Below, one piece after another: positions 23,596 through 38,000 of a DNA stretch of 64,000 bases. This DNA comes from Zonotrichia leucophrys gambelii (taxonomy: Eukaryota; Chordata; Aves; Passeriformes; Passerellidae). A model generated the notes under the pieces. It made no database searches, was not told where the DNA came from, and saw only the letters and a program-made list of their open reading frames with translations. The position numbers and the translations under genes were made by a program. The stretch lies in assembly GCF_028769735.1 (NCBI RefSeq), contig NC_088172.1, positions 63,643,075 through 63,707,074 on the forward strand, given 5' to 3'. Each line of letters starts with the position of its first letter. The first letter of the stretch is position 1.

Positions 23596-26500
23596 AAAAA
23601 ATTACAACTAAACATAGATAGCATACAGAAGATACTGATTTTAACAGAGAAGCCACATTCTGCTCTCAAGTTAGATGTCAGAGCAGATATAAGTTATGGA
23701 AAATCTCAGAATGAACAGAAGTTTGACAAAGAAGTAAAAAACAGAAAATAGATCTTACAAAGAGAAATGACAGGAGGTGCCAGCAGCTCTGCCTATAACA
23801 ACTGACAATTCTGTCTTTGAGCAAGGCATAAAAGGTTTGCAGAGGCGACAAGGAGCACCCTGCATAAAAAGGTACATTTGAGAAACAGACATTCCCAGAA
23901 TCTGCCTCCTGAACCTTCTTTGTTGCATGCAGCACTTTTCATCCAAAGAGACAGGTGACCCTTCAAGTTCTGTGATGATTAAATTGCCTACATTCAAGAG
24001 AATTACCATACTTTCACATGGTTTCTGAGTTTCTTTCAAATTTCTGAAAAATCTGTCAAACCTGACACAGGGATTCCTTCCGTGCTACATGTGGGAGACA
24101 GCAGGCAAAAGGAGGCAAATTACTTTCAGTAAATAATTTACCTTAAAAAAAAAAACAAAACAGCTGAAATTTTACGCATTGTTTTATTACACAGTATCAA
24201 AGCAAGCATACTGATTCTAAACGGAAGGGGCAATAGGCCCAGCAGTCACCAGAGCTCACAATAACATGAAAAAAGATTGGCCTTGATACTTTAAGAGACT
24301 ATATAAAGAGTAGGGAGAGTCACAAAGCACATAGCACCAGACCACCCACCTGTGCAGCCCCAGGTCTGGAATCAGCCTCCTGGCCTTCCAACTTCTGCCC
24401 TGCATGTACCACCTCTGCAGTAACCACAGGCTAGGTGCAGATCCCCTATCACAGGTTTGGTTACTTTTCCACAAATGATTCAAAAGATACAAATGATTGG
24501 AGTGCACTAAATGGAATTTTAAATTGGCTGCAGAAAACCAGGGAGAAAACCATTCATACATTCTCACTTCAGGAAAATCTATGCTCAAATGAAACGCTCT
24601 CTCTGCTTTACACTGCTGACATAAATAAGCCAACTTGCCCCAGAAAGGTTTTCTCCATTGCAGACAGTTAACTTTATTTTTAAACTTTATTTAAAATTAG
24701 CTAGGACATGGACTCATGCGCAATTTCCAGCTCCAGAGTGACTGTATAGTGCTACTTCTGGAAGAATGCTGGAGATCTTCATTGATAACATCCTCAGGAG
24801 ATGAAGGCTCCTGAACTCTCCTATGGGAAAGTGAAGGTTGAATTTTCCTCTCCCATTCCATCACATGGATAGGACCATCCTGTTTTCCTTGCTTCTCTGC
24901 AGCTGCCAGAATCATTGTTTACACTTTGTTAGACAACTTACTAACTACTTCAGTATTGAAAGTATCATCTCTTTTCCAAAACCCATGAGAAAAGTTTCCT
25001 TTCACTTTCTATTCTTATCTCTCTTGCATTCTTTACTAAGCAGCTGGGGAGGAATGAAGGGGAAGGCAGAAGTATCAGAGAGCAATCTGCTTACATTTTC
25101 TCCTACCTGGTTCTCCTCTCTGCCTGTTTACCACCTATTACTTCAATCCTCTGCTGACCATCTGTTCAACCTCCCTGCTCCAAAAACAAAAAAAAAAATT
25201 TCCTTTTTTCCTTTCTCCTCACAAAGCAAAGCCTGAACATCAAGGAGAGCCATGTGTCCAGCTTGTCCTCTGTAGATTGTCAGCAGTCACAAGACATCAT
25301 CTGGAAATCATTACTCACCCGAACAAGGCAACCAGACTCAACATGTGCAAAGGCACCAGAAGAGTTCAAACTCGTTACTTGAATTGCCACAAGTTTTTCC
25401 TGGAAGTAAGATTTATTTTAACACTGTTAGATAAGATAAAAAGACCCAGAATGAGCCCTTTATACAGCTATCCAAGACAAACAACAGAGAACAATTAAGG
25501 CTTTATGCACAGGCTAAGCTCCATGACAATTACTGACAACACCTAATGCCTATATTATGAAAGGCAGGAACAGGTTAAACATTTTTGTCTGACAGACAAA
25601 CTATAAAACAAGTGAAATCACAATTCAATTTTCGACTTAAGAGGATACTTTACAGCTAATATGGGTGATCCATAGACCACAGGACATGTCACAGCCATTC
25701 AACAACATCAAGGCTCCTAAAAGACACAGGAGCTGGTTTCAGGCAGCTGTTCTGCTGAACTTCCACGTACGCAGTCTTACACCTTGTGCTTTAATACCTG
25801 AATTGCAAATAAAAAACTATATTAAATTACTAACCCACTTTGGAGTTTTAATTGAAGGTCACAAAGGGAAGATGAGCAAAGATTTTTCTCAATCACTCTA
25901 AACCCTCCAGAAATTTTTTTCTAAAAGGACTCTGCAAAATTTCATCCTAGTCTTAATGCTACGGATTATTCTTTTCCTATCTCAACATGCTTGGCTAGGC
26001 CATACAAATTAGCAAGAACCCAGGCACCTACAGAGAAAGACAGCCCTAAGTCAGAGGATAAAATATGTTTTTACTTCAACAAATACAATTAAATATTTGA
26101 GAAACTGTGTTCAAAATTTCTTTATAGAAGAAAACCACATCATTGCAACACAGAAAAAAAAATAGAAAACTGGAATTTGCCCCCAAATGCTGCTGTAGAA
26201 TCTGGTTACTAAAAGAGATTAAAGGGAGAGCAGCATACAAGCACAAGAGCTTTGAAAAGTAACAAAAAAAGTGGAAAAAAAGTCAAAAAATAAGTGAAAA
26301 GCCAACGCTCTTACTGACATAGGAAAATCACAGTTACCTTCACGGTAGAACAAATTGCTACTAAGACATCAGTCCTTCAGATAATTTTAAAGAAAGCAAA
26401 GTAGAGCTTCAAGGTATATACTGAAGGTTAGAAGTAATACAAATTGCAACAGTGATGAGAAAGAATATTCAGAATTCCAAGCTATTTTTTAACAACCTTG

Positions 26501-29500
26501 AAATGACATCAAATAAAACAGGGACTTCCTGCACCAAGGCTTACAAACGATACCTGCAAATAGCTTATGTTTTTTGTGCTGCTGTTCTCTCCAAGGATCT
26601 AGAACAGGTCTTGAAACTTCAGAGAAGCAGCAATTTCTTTTTTAGAAAATAGCTGACAATGATACCATGATACAGACAAGCAGTGTCCCACATACATGGA
26701 AGTTTTCAGAAACTCATTGTAAACTATTTGACCACTGTTGGCTATACCAGTCACCCTTTCTGCAATGCAATTACAGGGCTTCCAAACAAGAAAAAATGTT
26801 AAGCTGCTCAGCAGAGAGGTTGAGCAGAGCCTGTTCTGTAGCCATTTCAGGGACAAGAGAGCTTTAATATACCACTTTCCTTAATCCCTAATAATTTTTG
26901 CCCTAGCTGCTTCATCCTGACATTATGCAACCTGCACATAATGGCATATGAGTTTCATTAAACCCACAAGCAATGTTTGGCTATGCCTGACATATCAATG
27001 TAAACATGATGCTTTTGACCATGAACATTCAGTGATGCCTTAAAAGCCTCTCTGCTCCTTACACACAAAGCTGGGGCAGAGATTTACACAATGTAAGTGG
27101 GAGAATTACTGCAGCTGAGCAAAACAGATGTACCTACAAGAATGTAGTTGAGCTAAGTGCTTCTGCTAATCCTGAGCACCCAAAAGGGCAGAGTCACAGA
27201 CACAAGGGCACACTGTTGAGTGGACAGATGTTTTTCTGAACTGCTTTCAAGACAGGATCATTAATTTAATTGGCTGACTTCAAAATGTTGTTTACACTGT
27301 AAATTCTTTCCTAGTTTTCTTATTAACTTCCTAGTGCAAAACTCTACTGCAGCAGAGCTCTTGAAAACAACAGCTTTAATATCTCTAAGCTAATGTGGTC
27401 ACAACAAAGGCATAAGATTTCACATAGGGTGATAAAGTGCACTTTATGAATTAGTTGTAAACAGCAATTTACACTGCATAATAAAAAAGGGATTCCAATG
27501 ACATTCCAATGGAAGACAAATACCAGCATATTTCATATTACCATGTAATCTTCACTGATCTACCCTCTCTTTCTTATCTTTTTTCCCTCAATACCCTCTT
27601 TGGTCATCAGAGCCAGGTATAAATCTACATCTTCCCCTTATCTGGATGAACTATAAAATATTTGAGCTCCCTGTAGCTTTTTGTGTTTTTTTTTTTAAGA
27701 CAGAATTCATATTTAGCTTAGAAAGATGATGAAAAAAAGCAGCTTTATTACTATTCAAAATCTCTTTCTAGATTGAAGCAGACCATTTCAGCATCAATAG
27801 AAAATATTTTGTTTGAATTAAACCCTAAGACCTCTGTTTCTGTAATGTCCATAAAGGAAAGAAATTAAAGGTCCTGCCCTTCATATTGAGTCTCTGCATT
27901 GCTACATTGTAAGTAGGATGACTGAACTCATTCTTCAAAGCAGCAGAATGCTCTAATGCAGTGGCCTTTTAAAAAAATCCCTGATAATAGCAATTTCTGT
28001 TGAAACTGACACCCTTTCTTGACTTTTGACTATGATTTTTTTTCTCATACATTTTATTCACCATATGACCCAAGCTGTCTCCCTCCCTGACTCCTAAGCT
28101 GATGCTGTTTGTGTCATTTTCTCCACCGTTCTTTTTTTTTGGTTTCTACTCTGCCTTCCAAATTCCTCTTTTTCAGATTTTGTCAGCTTTGCTCTTTCAC
28201 TTAAGCTGTAAATCATTCAATACCACAGGGAATTTTACTTCTGGTTTTGCTCTCTGTACCAAACTTGCAGTGTTTAAGCCACTTCTAGAAAAGAAAACTT
28301 TTAAGTACGAACTAGTAAGGATTCCTGAGACAGCAGTTTGTGGACACTTTACTGGTCATTCTGGTGATGTTGAAACAACTTCCCAATAGCTGATGCAGAC
28401 TCTTCTATAATAGCATAATTGAACATTTTCTAATACCAAATGTTCTTTAGGTATGATTTCACATGCTTAGATGATGCAATCTTCATGACCTAAACTATTT
28501 TTCAAGTGTCACCTTGAAAAAAAAAATTTTAATTTCCTAAGTTTTGAAGACATGGGGCAGAAATCCAACTCTGGCAAAAACCAAGGTCCATATCTTCAGA
28601 ACATCCCAAAACCTGCAGCAAGAACAGCATTATGAGGCTATTCCAAAAAGTCCAATATTAGGATTAGAATTATGCCTCCTCTCTTAACCTTCCCACTAAG
28701 GTGCAAGCGCAGCAGTAACTTCTCTTGGACACTCTCAGGACAAACTAATCAGCTCTACAGACAACGCCCATCCATTTCTCACCACTCCTTCATGGAAAAG
28801 GTGGACGGGCAGATGGAATTGTCCACTGGCTGGACCACAACAAACCTGGGCTGTGACACCCAAGGAATGAAATTTTCTATGAGCCTCACAGCCTGAAAAT
28901 AGAGAAGATGACTCAGGTTTCCTGCTCAGGTATCCAGTCTAATTATTGGACAGTTAACAGCTTAAGAGAGACAGTCTGCCCAGAAACCACTGGAGAAAAG
29001 AGAAGTGGAGGGAATCAAACGGGGCAAAAAGTCATGATGAAGAGCAGGTTGAACGGTGCTGCTAAAGAACTGAGCCCAAGGGAAACTCCACTGGTCTGCA
29101 GCAGATGAGCAGATTACAGCCAACCTTCTAGGGCACTCTGTTCAAGTGTGAGTAGAACCAAGTGGTACAGTTCACCACACTGGAGAATAATTTTTCAATT
29201 GAGCTGCTGCCTCTTTGCCTGGCTGACTGACTAATATGTCAGTTGAACAATTAGAGTGGGTTTTCCGTCGTCTTCCCTCACAATTCAATGTTACACGTTG
29301 GGACAAATTGCCCACCATCTAATAGAAGTGGACTTGTACCAGTCTGCATGTTTAGACAAAACTGAGGAACATTCAGCATTTTCCCAGCTTTAAGGTCCGC
29401 CATAGATTTTGCTGCTAACACCAGGTCAAGTTGTTGAAATGAGAAATGCTCACACAGCAAATGCTTCCACAGTGTTGGATTGCAAGAGTCTTTTTCAAAG

Positions 29501-32500
29501 CGCTGTTTGTGCATTTTAGCCGTGAAACTTCCAGGGATATCAGCAGGAGTCACACAGCTAAATCCCCAAGCAACACTTTTGGAAAATGACTTATATTTAA
29601 AGGAGGATTAGAAGAAAATACTTCTTAAGCCATTTTCCATGTAACATTATCAGTCTAAAATTTGGAGAAATACAGAATCATTTGGGGAAAATACATTATT
29701 CACTGGGTATCAATTTTTCCATCCAATTAGGCTGGGCAGCTACGCTGGGTATTTAACACACACTCTTGCTTCCCCCTTCCTTTCCACAGAGTGTATATAT
29801 TAAACACAAGTTAAGACTTCTGGGTTTTCAACTTTGTTGATTTTACATTCCTTCTGGGATTTAAAGTACTACTTTGTTTAATTATTTTTCCTCTACTCAT
29901 CCACACTATTGAATGACAGTAATAATGAACTCAGAATCATTGTACAAATCCCAGTAGGAACCATTCACAGTTTGCTAATAGGACATTATATTTGCATTAC
30001 CAAGTTCAGTTCAAAGCACGTTGTGTAAATTAGCTCTGAGGGTTACTACCATGAATCTAAAACCAGAACATCAGGTCAATTAGCACAGCTCCAAAGTACA
30101 GTATTTTGGGTGAAAACAGAAGGGGTATGATTAAAATTCTAGGAAATCCTCTTTTCAGCTAAGTGCTTCTGAAGAGATGTCTGGTTTCACTTCTGGGAGA
30201 AACCAGAAGGCCTCAACTCACAGCAGTGTAGCCTGATGCCAGTGACCCTGATGCCTGATAAGTACTATTGACCTGTTCTAAAGAGGGGGCAAAATTAACT
30301 CCCAGGAGGTGTGGAAATCCTCAGAACCCCACAGAGACACTTCCTTTCCCATCCAAATTAAAACAGGTGAGTATGAGGAAGATATGGAGGATGTGTGAAT
30401 TTAACGTAGAATACATTGCTTAGATAAAAATGCAACTAATGCACAAAAGATACTCCGTTTCTTCCACAAAAACAAACCCAGCATGGACCAACCCACAGCC
30501 AGAGACTAAAAAAATCACAGCTCAATAATGAAAGGAGGCCCACAACAAATTAAGGTAAGGCATCAACAACAACTTGTAGGATTATTTACTTTTAGGGCAG
30601 ACTAACATACATGTATGCACACACAGACAAATATCGAAGCAGTTAATGATCTTAATGAACTTCAGAGCCCACACAGCATCTTTGGACAAACTGCTGGAAC
30701 AGGAGAATGCAGACACAACAGGAAAAGAGGTATCCTAATGAAGTTCTACCTCACGAGCCAGATAAAGTCAGAAGGCGCCACCTAAAAAATGAATGGAAGG
30801 GCCAATGGATATTATTCTGGTCAAGTCTGTTAACTGGTCTAGATCCTGCAGTCAGTTCAGGTCAGTCTTCCTAAGGCATCAAGTCAGCACAGTATATACC
30901 CCTGCCTGGTTATACTTCTGCCTGGCCAAAGATGATCTTAAGATTCATTCCTTGGAATATTTTGTGGTTAAGCTTCTAAAATTTTAATGTAACCGCCTTG
31001 AAAGGCTGCTTATTCTGTAAATGCTAAACTCCCCCCCCCACCACATCATTATTCTCTGCAGAAAGATATTTGAAATAACTGTTAGCCAACTTCAAAATTA
31101 TTTTACCTTCAAACAAATAATGGGATTTCAGATTACACAACAGAAGTCATTCAACAGACAGGTTTTATAGCCAACTGTAAAAAATGGTCATTCCTCACAC
31201 AAGAAGATGGCTAGAGCTGAGACACAGAGGGGTATTTCAACATTAATATTTATAATTCTTCAATTTATTAGGCTGCAGGCTAATGGATCTATAGGGGCTG
31301 AACCAAGCAAAACTCCTCACAAGGCCTGAAGAAATTGCTGGGTTATGTACAGGACCAGTTAGAAAGGTATAAAAGAAGAGATACTGGGAAACAAATCTGG
31401 ATGTTTTGAGTTGAGTACCTCCACAAAATATTTTTGTGTCCATGTGCATGACCAGCTAAATAGCTGTAACCTCCTGGTGGGAATTGGTGAGAATGAAAGG
31501 ATTTGCTTAAGTGAGAAAACAGGACACAAATACATAACAGATTCCACCCTAGCTGCAATGCAAACTGATGTGTGAAACAGAAAATGGGCTTTTAGTGAAT
31601 TATAAATAGCTGGCAAGGACTGAATACTCAGCTGGGTGAAAAATGCTTTATATGGAAGACAGTAACACATGAAAGATCAGAAAGCATACGTAAATTGAAA
31701 TAAAATGAATATGTTGTCAGAATACAAACAAATGAAAGTCGTATTTTGGAGAGTAAGCACTATAAGATGCTTACTACTGCATGACAGCTCAGCCACAAAA
31801 AGAGATGAGCTAGAGTGCCCAGAAAAGTAAAAGATATTTGGTATAATAAGTACTTCTGAAACTAGGTAGAATAACACAAATCAATTGACTGCTTATTGTA
31901 TACCTACTCAGTAGCACAGGAAAGCTTAGATTAGCCTTAGGAGCCTTAGATTACAAGCACAAATGAATTTGCAGAGGCAATGAAGCAATGTGTTACTCAA
32001 AGATTCAATAGGATCTACTATGAAAAAAATTCTCTCTTTTAAAGGACTATTCAGCTGAATTTAAATTCTCCAATTTTTTTCAAATCAGCTTATGAGTTGT
32101 TTTCTTTCCTAATTTCAATTACAACTGTTCTTTTCAGTTTGTTTTTCTTTTCTGTTGGGTTCTTCACGGGTAATGTTTCTTCCACCAATTTTTATAATCA
32201 TTAAAGAGGCAGAGAAATTCCCAAATATTTTGTCCTGAAGAAGAAAAAAAAAAAAAGGACAATATTGTTATTTCATCCTGCCTTTCTATATCCACACTGA
32301 AATATCAATTACAAGTTTTCTTTTAACACACACAGATCCACAAATGTACCTGAATTTGTGTCAGACTTCTAGGTGCATCCACAAAGGGTCAGGGGAAATA
32401 AGAGTGGGGAAATAAAGCCTATCTCTGCTTCTTCTGTGTTTAATATGATTCTGTCAGTCCATCATCTTCCTAATGAGTGGCACAACTCTTATTCTTAATT

Positions 32501-34464
32501 GTGCATTATTCCCATTTTCAGCATTTTTGAAACTAAATTATCTAAGAGAAAAGATGTCCAAAGGGGAATCATACCCTAAGAAAATGCATTTGAATAGCAG
32601 CAATTAAATACTCACTTTCTAAAAAGTTGTGAGGCACAATTGCTTAATAATGATTCATTTCAAATGAACCCAGAGAAACGCAGATTTTTAATAACTTCAT
32701 TCTCCTTGGTCTTCCCCAGAAGATATTTAAACAGGGCACATGACTGCAATCAGCAGCAGGAAGCCAGTCTTGCTTCACTAAAGCAAAATGGAGCATGTCA
32801 GCATAGGAAAATACAGCTTCCTACTTTGATTTCTGGCATTGCATCTTTGGTCAAAATATATTTTTTGTGACAAGTTCCATGGCATTTGGATAGCTACAAT
32901 TCTTTGAAAAGCACTAACATATTTATGTTTTCATAATTATTTTTTATCAGAGCTTTGAGCACTTGTTCTCCCACCAAATCAGATGATCCGTAAGAGGTAT
33001 TGGCCAGCCGAACCGGTCAAATTGATAGCTGGGGGCGAGTATGGTCATTTCACAGGACTCTGACACACAACTCCTGCCATATGAGGTTGTCACCTCTTCC
33101 TGCTGGGCTTCTTCACAATTTACTAAAATCCGTTCTCTGTGCTTTAAGGAGCTCTCCTCAACTTTTTCTGTCATGCCTTCCTTGAAAAACAAGAACCTCT
33201 GGTTCGTGGAGTTTCTGGTCCAGAAGCACACTGGAGGCCAGCAGAGAGTGAACAGTGCCACCTCCTGCTCCACTGCCCTGAGCTCATGGCCACGCCAGCC
33301 CTCTGCTGCAGCCAGCCAGGCATTAAATGGTTCACCAGGTTCAGATGGCACAACAGACCTGCGAGCTTGCACAGTGCAAGAAGGAATGGGGAGACACAAA
33401 ATGAGGGAGAATGAAAAGAAACCTTTGTGTCATCCTGCCATAAAAATCACCTTTAGTTACTTAGTCTAGTAAGAATCACCTCTGATTAATCTTTTATCTT
33501 CCACCCTCCTTAGTTAAGGAACTAGCAACAAAAGCATTAAGTGACACTGGATTTCCTCTATTTTATGTGCACGGTCTTAAGACTTCATCAGTTCTGAGAG
33601 GCATTAGTGTAATCTGCTATCTACTGGGTATGGACAAGGCCACACAGATAAACCACATCCCACTTGTAACAAAAATAAAAGTAATTATCCTGCTTTGCCA
33701 ATTATTTGAAGAATATTTGGTCTTTTGCCCTAAACTGCCCAAGACATGGACTTCTGCAACTATTTGCCTATAGTGCTTCTTGTATTTACAGTGATTTCTA
33801 GGAAAACAATGCTAGTCTCAAGTACATTTTTGTGATGGATTTTAATTCTCCCTGAGGGCAATTTCACTCTTAGACATGACACAATACTGCAAACGTTCTT
33901 TAGACAGAGAAAAAATATACAGGCACTCTAATAAGCTATAAATCCTTTCCACAAGCTTCTGCTGTCTTTTTAAGACTTAAATTATCTTTGTTGCTGTGGA
34001 TTGGGTAATCATAGCATTCCAGATGTGGATGAAGGAACCAGATGGACAACGGAGAAAATAAAATCCTTCACTGTCCAAAAAAGTCTATTTCGGGAAAAAA
34101 GCTTCTTACAAAAAGCACAGAGGCAACAATGTACTTGGGGTATCCTGATGGAAATTCAAGCTGGGAACCACAAGCAGCTTCAGACCAAAGTGAGAGCTTG
34201 TATGGCTGGACTGTATTTAAGGGCAAATCTCAGCCTCTCACAAGTGTACTTTGTTCACTGCAATGGCTGAAATGAAGATTCTAATTTTTTTCTAAAACAC
34301 AGAGCAGATTAAATGTCCTCTGGACTTGCCAGGATAGTTAATAGAAGATCCCTTTGGGATCTTTTTTGCAAAGAGAGAGCAGCTCTCAGGCTCCTTGGGC
34401 TTCTGCCCACGATTGGACGTTCTGTACCCAGCAGCCTGCAGATGATAGCTGCATGCACCATGAG

Positions 34465-35072
34465 GAATTCAGAGTGGGTCCCTCAGGGTCACTGCTGGGG
34501 CTGGCACTGTTCAGCATCTGTCAGCGATGCTGATGGTGGGATGGAGTGCTCCCTTACCAAGTTCACTGAAGACACCAAGCCTTGTGGTGCAGTCAATGCG
34601 CTGCAGGGCTAGGATGGTATCCAGAGGGACCTGGACAGGCTGGAGAGGTGAGCCCATGCAAACCCATGAAGTTCAACCAAGCACAGTGCAAGGTCGCACA
34701 CGCAGGATGGGGCAATCCCAGGCACACCTACAGGCTGGGCAGGGAAGGCACTGAGAACAGCCCTTCCAACAAAGATTTTGGGGTGATGGTTGATGAACAA
34801 CTCAACATGAGCTGGCAATGTGCGCTCACTGCCCAGAAAACCAAGGAGTAAATTAGATATTAGGAAGAAATTCTTTACTGTGAGGGTGGTGATGCACTAG
34901 AACAGGTTGCCCAGGGTGGCTGTGGATGCCCCAACCCTGGCAGTGTTCAAGGTCAAGGGTAAGGCCTTAAGCAGCCTGGTCTAGTGGGAGGTGTCCCTGC
35001 CCATGGCAGGGGAGGTTGGGACTGCATGATCTTTAAAGTCCCTTCCAACTCTTAACATTCTTCAATTCTATA
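34465..35072 (+). mobile_element. CR1 LINE, 5'-truncated, with a large internal deletion
   Basis: Reading left to right, the first half matches the part of CR1 ORF2 that follows the reverse transcriptase active site, with recognisable words such as VPQG, FTEDTKP, IQRDLDRLE and PRHTYRLG. These are broken by stops and frameshifts. At about 34845 the text jumps from the AQK-type motif straight to LDIRKKFFTVRVV near 34855. This skips more than 100 codons found in full-length CR1. The last part carries the CR1 3' region (gtgggaggtgtccctgcccatggcagg) and ends in a degenerate repeat of attctat-type units near 35057-35072, as is usual for CR1. The element is dead. It supports an avian or reptile source. 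Confidence 0.93.
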
Positions 35073-38000
35073 AACCACTCATCACCCTGCCTTTAAATAA
35101 GTGCCTTTTGCTGCTAGATCCCCAAAACTAAGTGATGCTCTTCACAGAGAGAGGAACTGTTCCACCATTTCAGTTACATGAACACAGACCCAGAAAGGCA
35201 GGGGTACTGTGTCAACATCAGGTGAGAGTACAAGGATCAGAAACAGGATCTGAATCCAAGTGTCCAACTGCTCAGTTTATTGCCCCAAACTGCACACTGC
35301 TTCAACAGACCCACAGCCTAAGACTATTAAATACAACCAAAAGTAAGGGTATTTCTAAAAGCATTATTGAGGTGAAAGCAAGTCCCATCCTCAGCTGGGA
35401 AAGAGGATACACTGCATGTTTCACCCCAGGTGATGGGCTGGATCACTGTGTCACCTGAAGGACCAGAAAGCTTCCAAAGTTCACTGGGGATATTCCTGCT
35501 ATCAGAAATAGGCAGTGTACAGGGAGATGGCTTTCCAGCCTCCAGCACTGGGATGCCCCACCCCTCACACCAAAGGACAGCTGGGACACGCCAACAGTTC
35601 GTGGAGGGCAAGGCACTCCAGGGCACAGATTTTAAGACTTATTGTGATTGACAATGCCTAGCAAGGGAGCCCTCAAACTCTCCTCAAAGGGAGACTGTAA
35701 CTTGCAGAAGTCAAAGCAAAAAGTTAATCAGCTGGTACATACCACAAAAACAAACTCTTAACTCCTTTCATCCTCTCAGTGAGGCTCTGCTTTTGACCTG
35801 CTTTTCTCCTCTTTTTTTTTTTTTTCCTACTTCCATTTACTCTTCTTCAAAAAGATTATCAACAAAGGTATTTCATCTATCTGCAGGCACAGCTTCAGTA
35901 TCCGCACCAACTGTCTCTGTTGCTATAGAGCCAGTGTCAGCATGCAGCTTAACCCCAGAACCACAGGCAGAACATTTGCAGCTCAGGTGGGCTGGCAGGG
36001 AGGGCAGCCTTTGGGAAAGGGGACACGTTAAGGTGCATCTTAAACACAGGAACTGCTGCAGGGAGAGGGGTTAGAGAGTACCACAGTGCTTCATTCTGAA
36101 TCCAACAGGTTCAAAGGATGGGAAGAGACTGAGGAAGACAGTAAAACAGAAATTGGAAGATCCCATGCCACAAAACAATTTCCCTCTGTTCGGCATGGAC
36201 ATTTAGGGCTCTGCATCTTTGGCTGATAAAAGTGATGTCAGCAAAATCCTGTTTTAGCTGCATTACTTAATATGCTTCCAGCTCAGCAGTACCATCGCCT
36301 CACAGACTGAAATGGCCAACACACACAAAGATTGACCTCAGTGTGAACAGCTGTCTCTAGTGCTGCATCAGCACAAACCATCACAGGCAAGTTACTTGCC
36401 ATGGGGCATAACAGGGAACACCCAGTCCAAGCACAAGTAAAATGGTATTTCAATTCAAATATTATGATTATCTTTCTTCCTATTGTTATCATTTTTTCAC
36501 ATTTCCCTTTATAATTTGGATAAAAATTCATCTGCCTACAAGCCAAATACTTTCAGGGTTTCCAGTAAAAACACAAAAAAATATTAAGAGTTCCCTTAAA
36601 AAGCCCCTTGGAAAACTTACCTCTGTTCCAAGAGACTTCAGCTAAATTGAAATATTTATAAATGAAACAGAAGAATGAAAAGAAAACCAGAACATCCTCA
36701 AGAATCAAAACACAAGGAGCAGGAAGGATCCACATTAGCAGAAACATCTTCACAACTGACACCTTCAAACTACCAAAGTCCTCCAAAAATTCACAAACCA
36801 AGCTTCATATACAAGCTTCAAGCATTTCTGTGTCATCTAAGTGGGATATTCCTCATAAGAGACAGAAAGTGCCCTCCTGCCAGAGAAAACGTGAACAATT
36901 GGAAAAATTAAAAATCACTTATCCCATTACTCACCCTGTTGTTCATTTTTAGTAAGTTCAGTTACTAATTCTCTCATTGACAGCTTTGTATACTTTTTTC
37001 TGGTCGTCTCCTGAGATCAGCACCTGTCAGTAGTTCCAGCTCTTGGGGAACAAAACTACAACTCTGAAACCTTCCTTTAATTGCTCTTTCTGCAAAATTA
37101 AACTTTTTATCTAATAATAATGGATTTTGAGTTGAACCTCCCACAGCATTCAGTGATGTTACCAAAGGTCTGCTTCAAAACAGCCCCAAATCATCAGCAT
37201 ATTGCATAAAAAATAATGATAATTGAAGACAGCATCATTTTAAACTGTGGTCAGGAACAAGGAGCAAAACTCTGAATTTATAAAGAGACCAAAAAAAAAA
37301 ATCATTCCAGGATTTATAAGGATTCTCTTCTCTTTTCCATGAAGATTGTATCAGATTTGACCAAGAATGACAGAACAAATTATTGATGGGGTGAGGCATT
37401 GCAGATCGAATCAAACAGTTGAAATAGACAGTGCTCACAGTACTGCCACTGGAAAAAAGGAAGTGAAAATCTCTCTGCCTCAATCACAGCTCCTTTGTCC
37501 ACCTGCATAAAACCCCCAGACAGAGTCCGGAAGCCTACTGCTTCAAGTCCTGATGAGCATTCATGGTTCACAGCAGGAAACTGGCACAAGAAGATGTAAC
37601 AAGAATAGAGCAAGGGGTCATAGGACTGAGCTCCTCTAATGACAGCCTGTGTGGAAGGGGAAGTCAAACACAAAATGTGGTTGTTCTGCAGCTCACCTGG
37701 CATATACAGCATTGGCTCAAACGAGACAGCAAAGCTGTGACAAGAAGTTTTTTGTGTAACATCCTTCATGCTACTCTAATACAAGTACTCACAGATGGAT
37801 TTATGCTTATAATAACTTTAGAAACTAGCAAGTCTTCATTTTCTTTACTGAGTAACTCATTTCTGATGATACTTAAAGATGTATGAGTCTCAGTAGCATT
37901 GAGCTTATTTTGAAAAAACAGTAGTATTTTATTAATAGTCCTTTCACTTCTTACAGATTTGTTTTAAATTAAACAATAAAACACAAAACAGGAAGATAAA

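Larger units (their letters stand above)
21495..34464. other. Unique sequence, mostly non-coding
   Basis: Thirteen kilobases without a long open frame. It contains the palindrome at 22403-22492 and the coding-like ORF at 23443-23595, listed separately. A plus-strand segment near 28178-28387 follows a good acceptor (ttcctctttttcag) and stays open to a stop, but the peptide is T-rich and unconvincing. A run of about ten C lies at 31030-31039. Around 33000-33400 the base composition is richer in G and C, which opens long frames on both strands at once. That is a composition effect rather than a gene. Confidence 0.5.

Noticed and set aside
32947..33469. Overlapping frames of about 142 and 150 codons on both strands
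   Set aside because: Both strands are open at once in a locally G+C-richer stretch. Neither has recognisable motifs or clear splice support, so base composition explains them.
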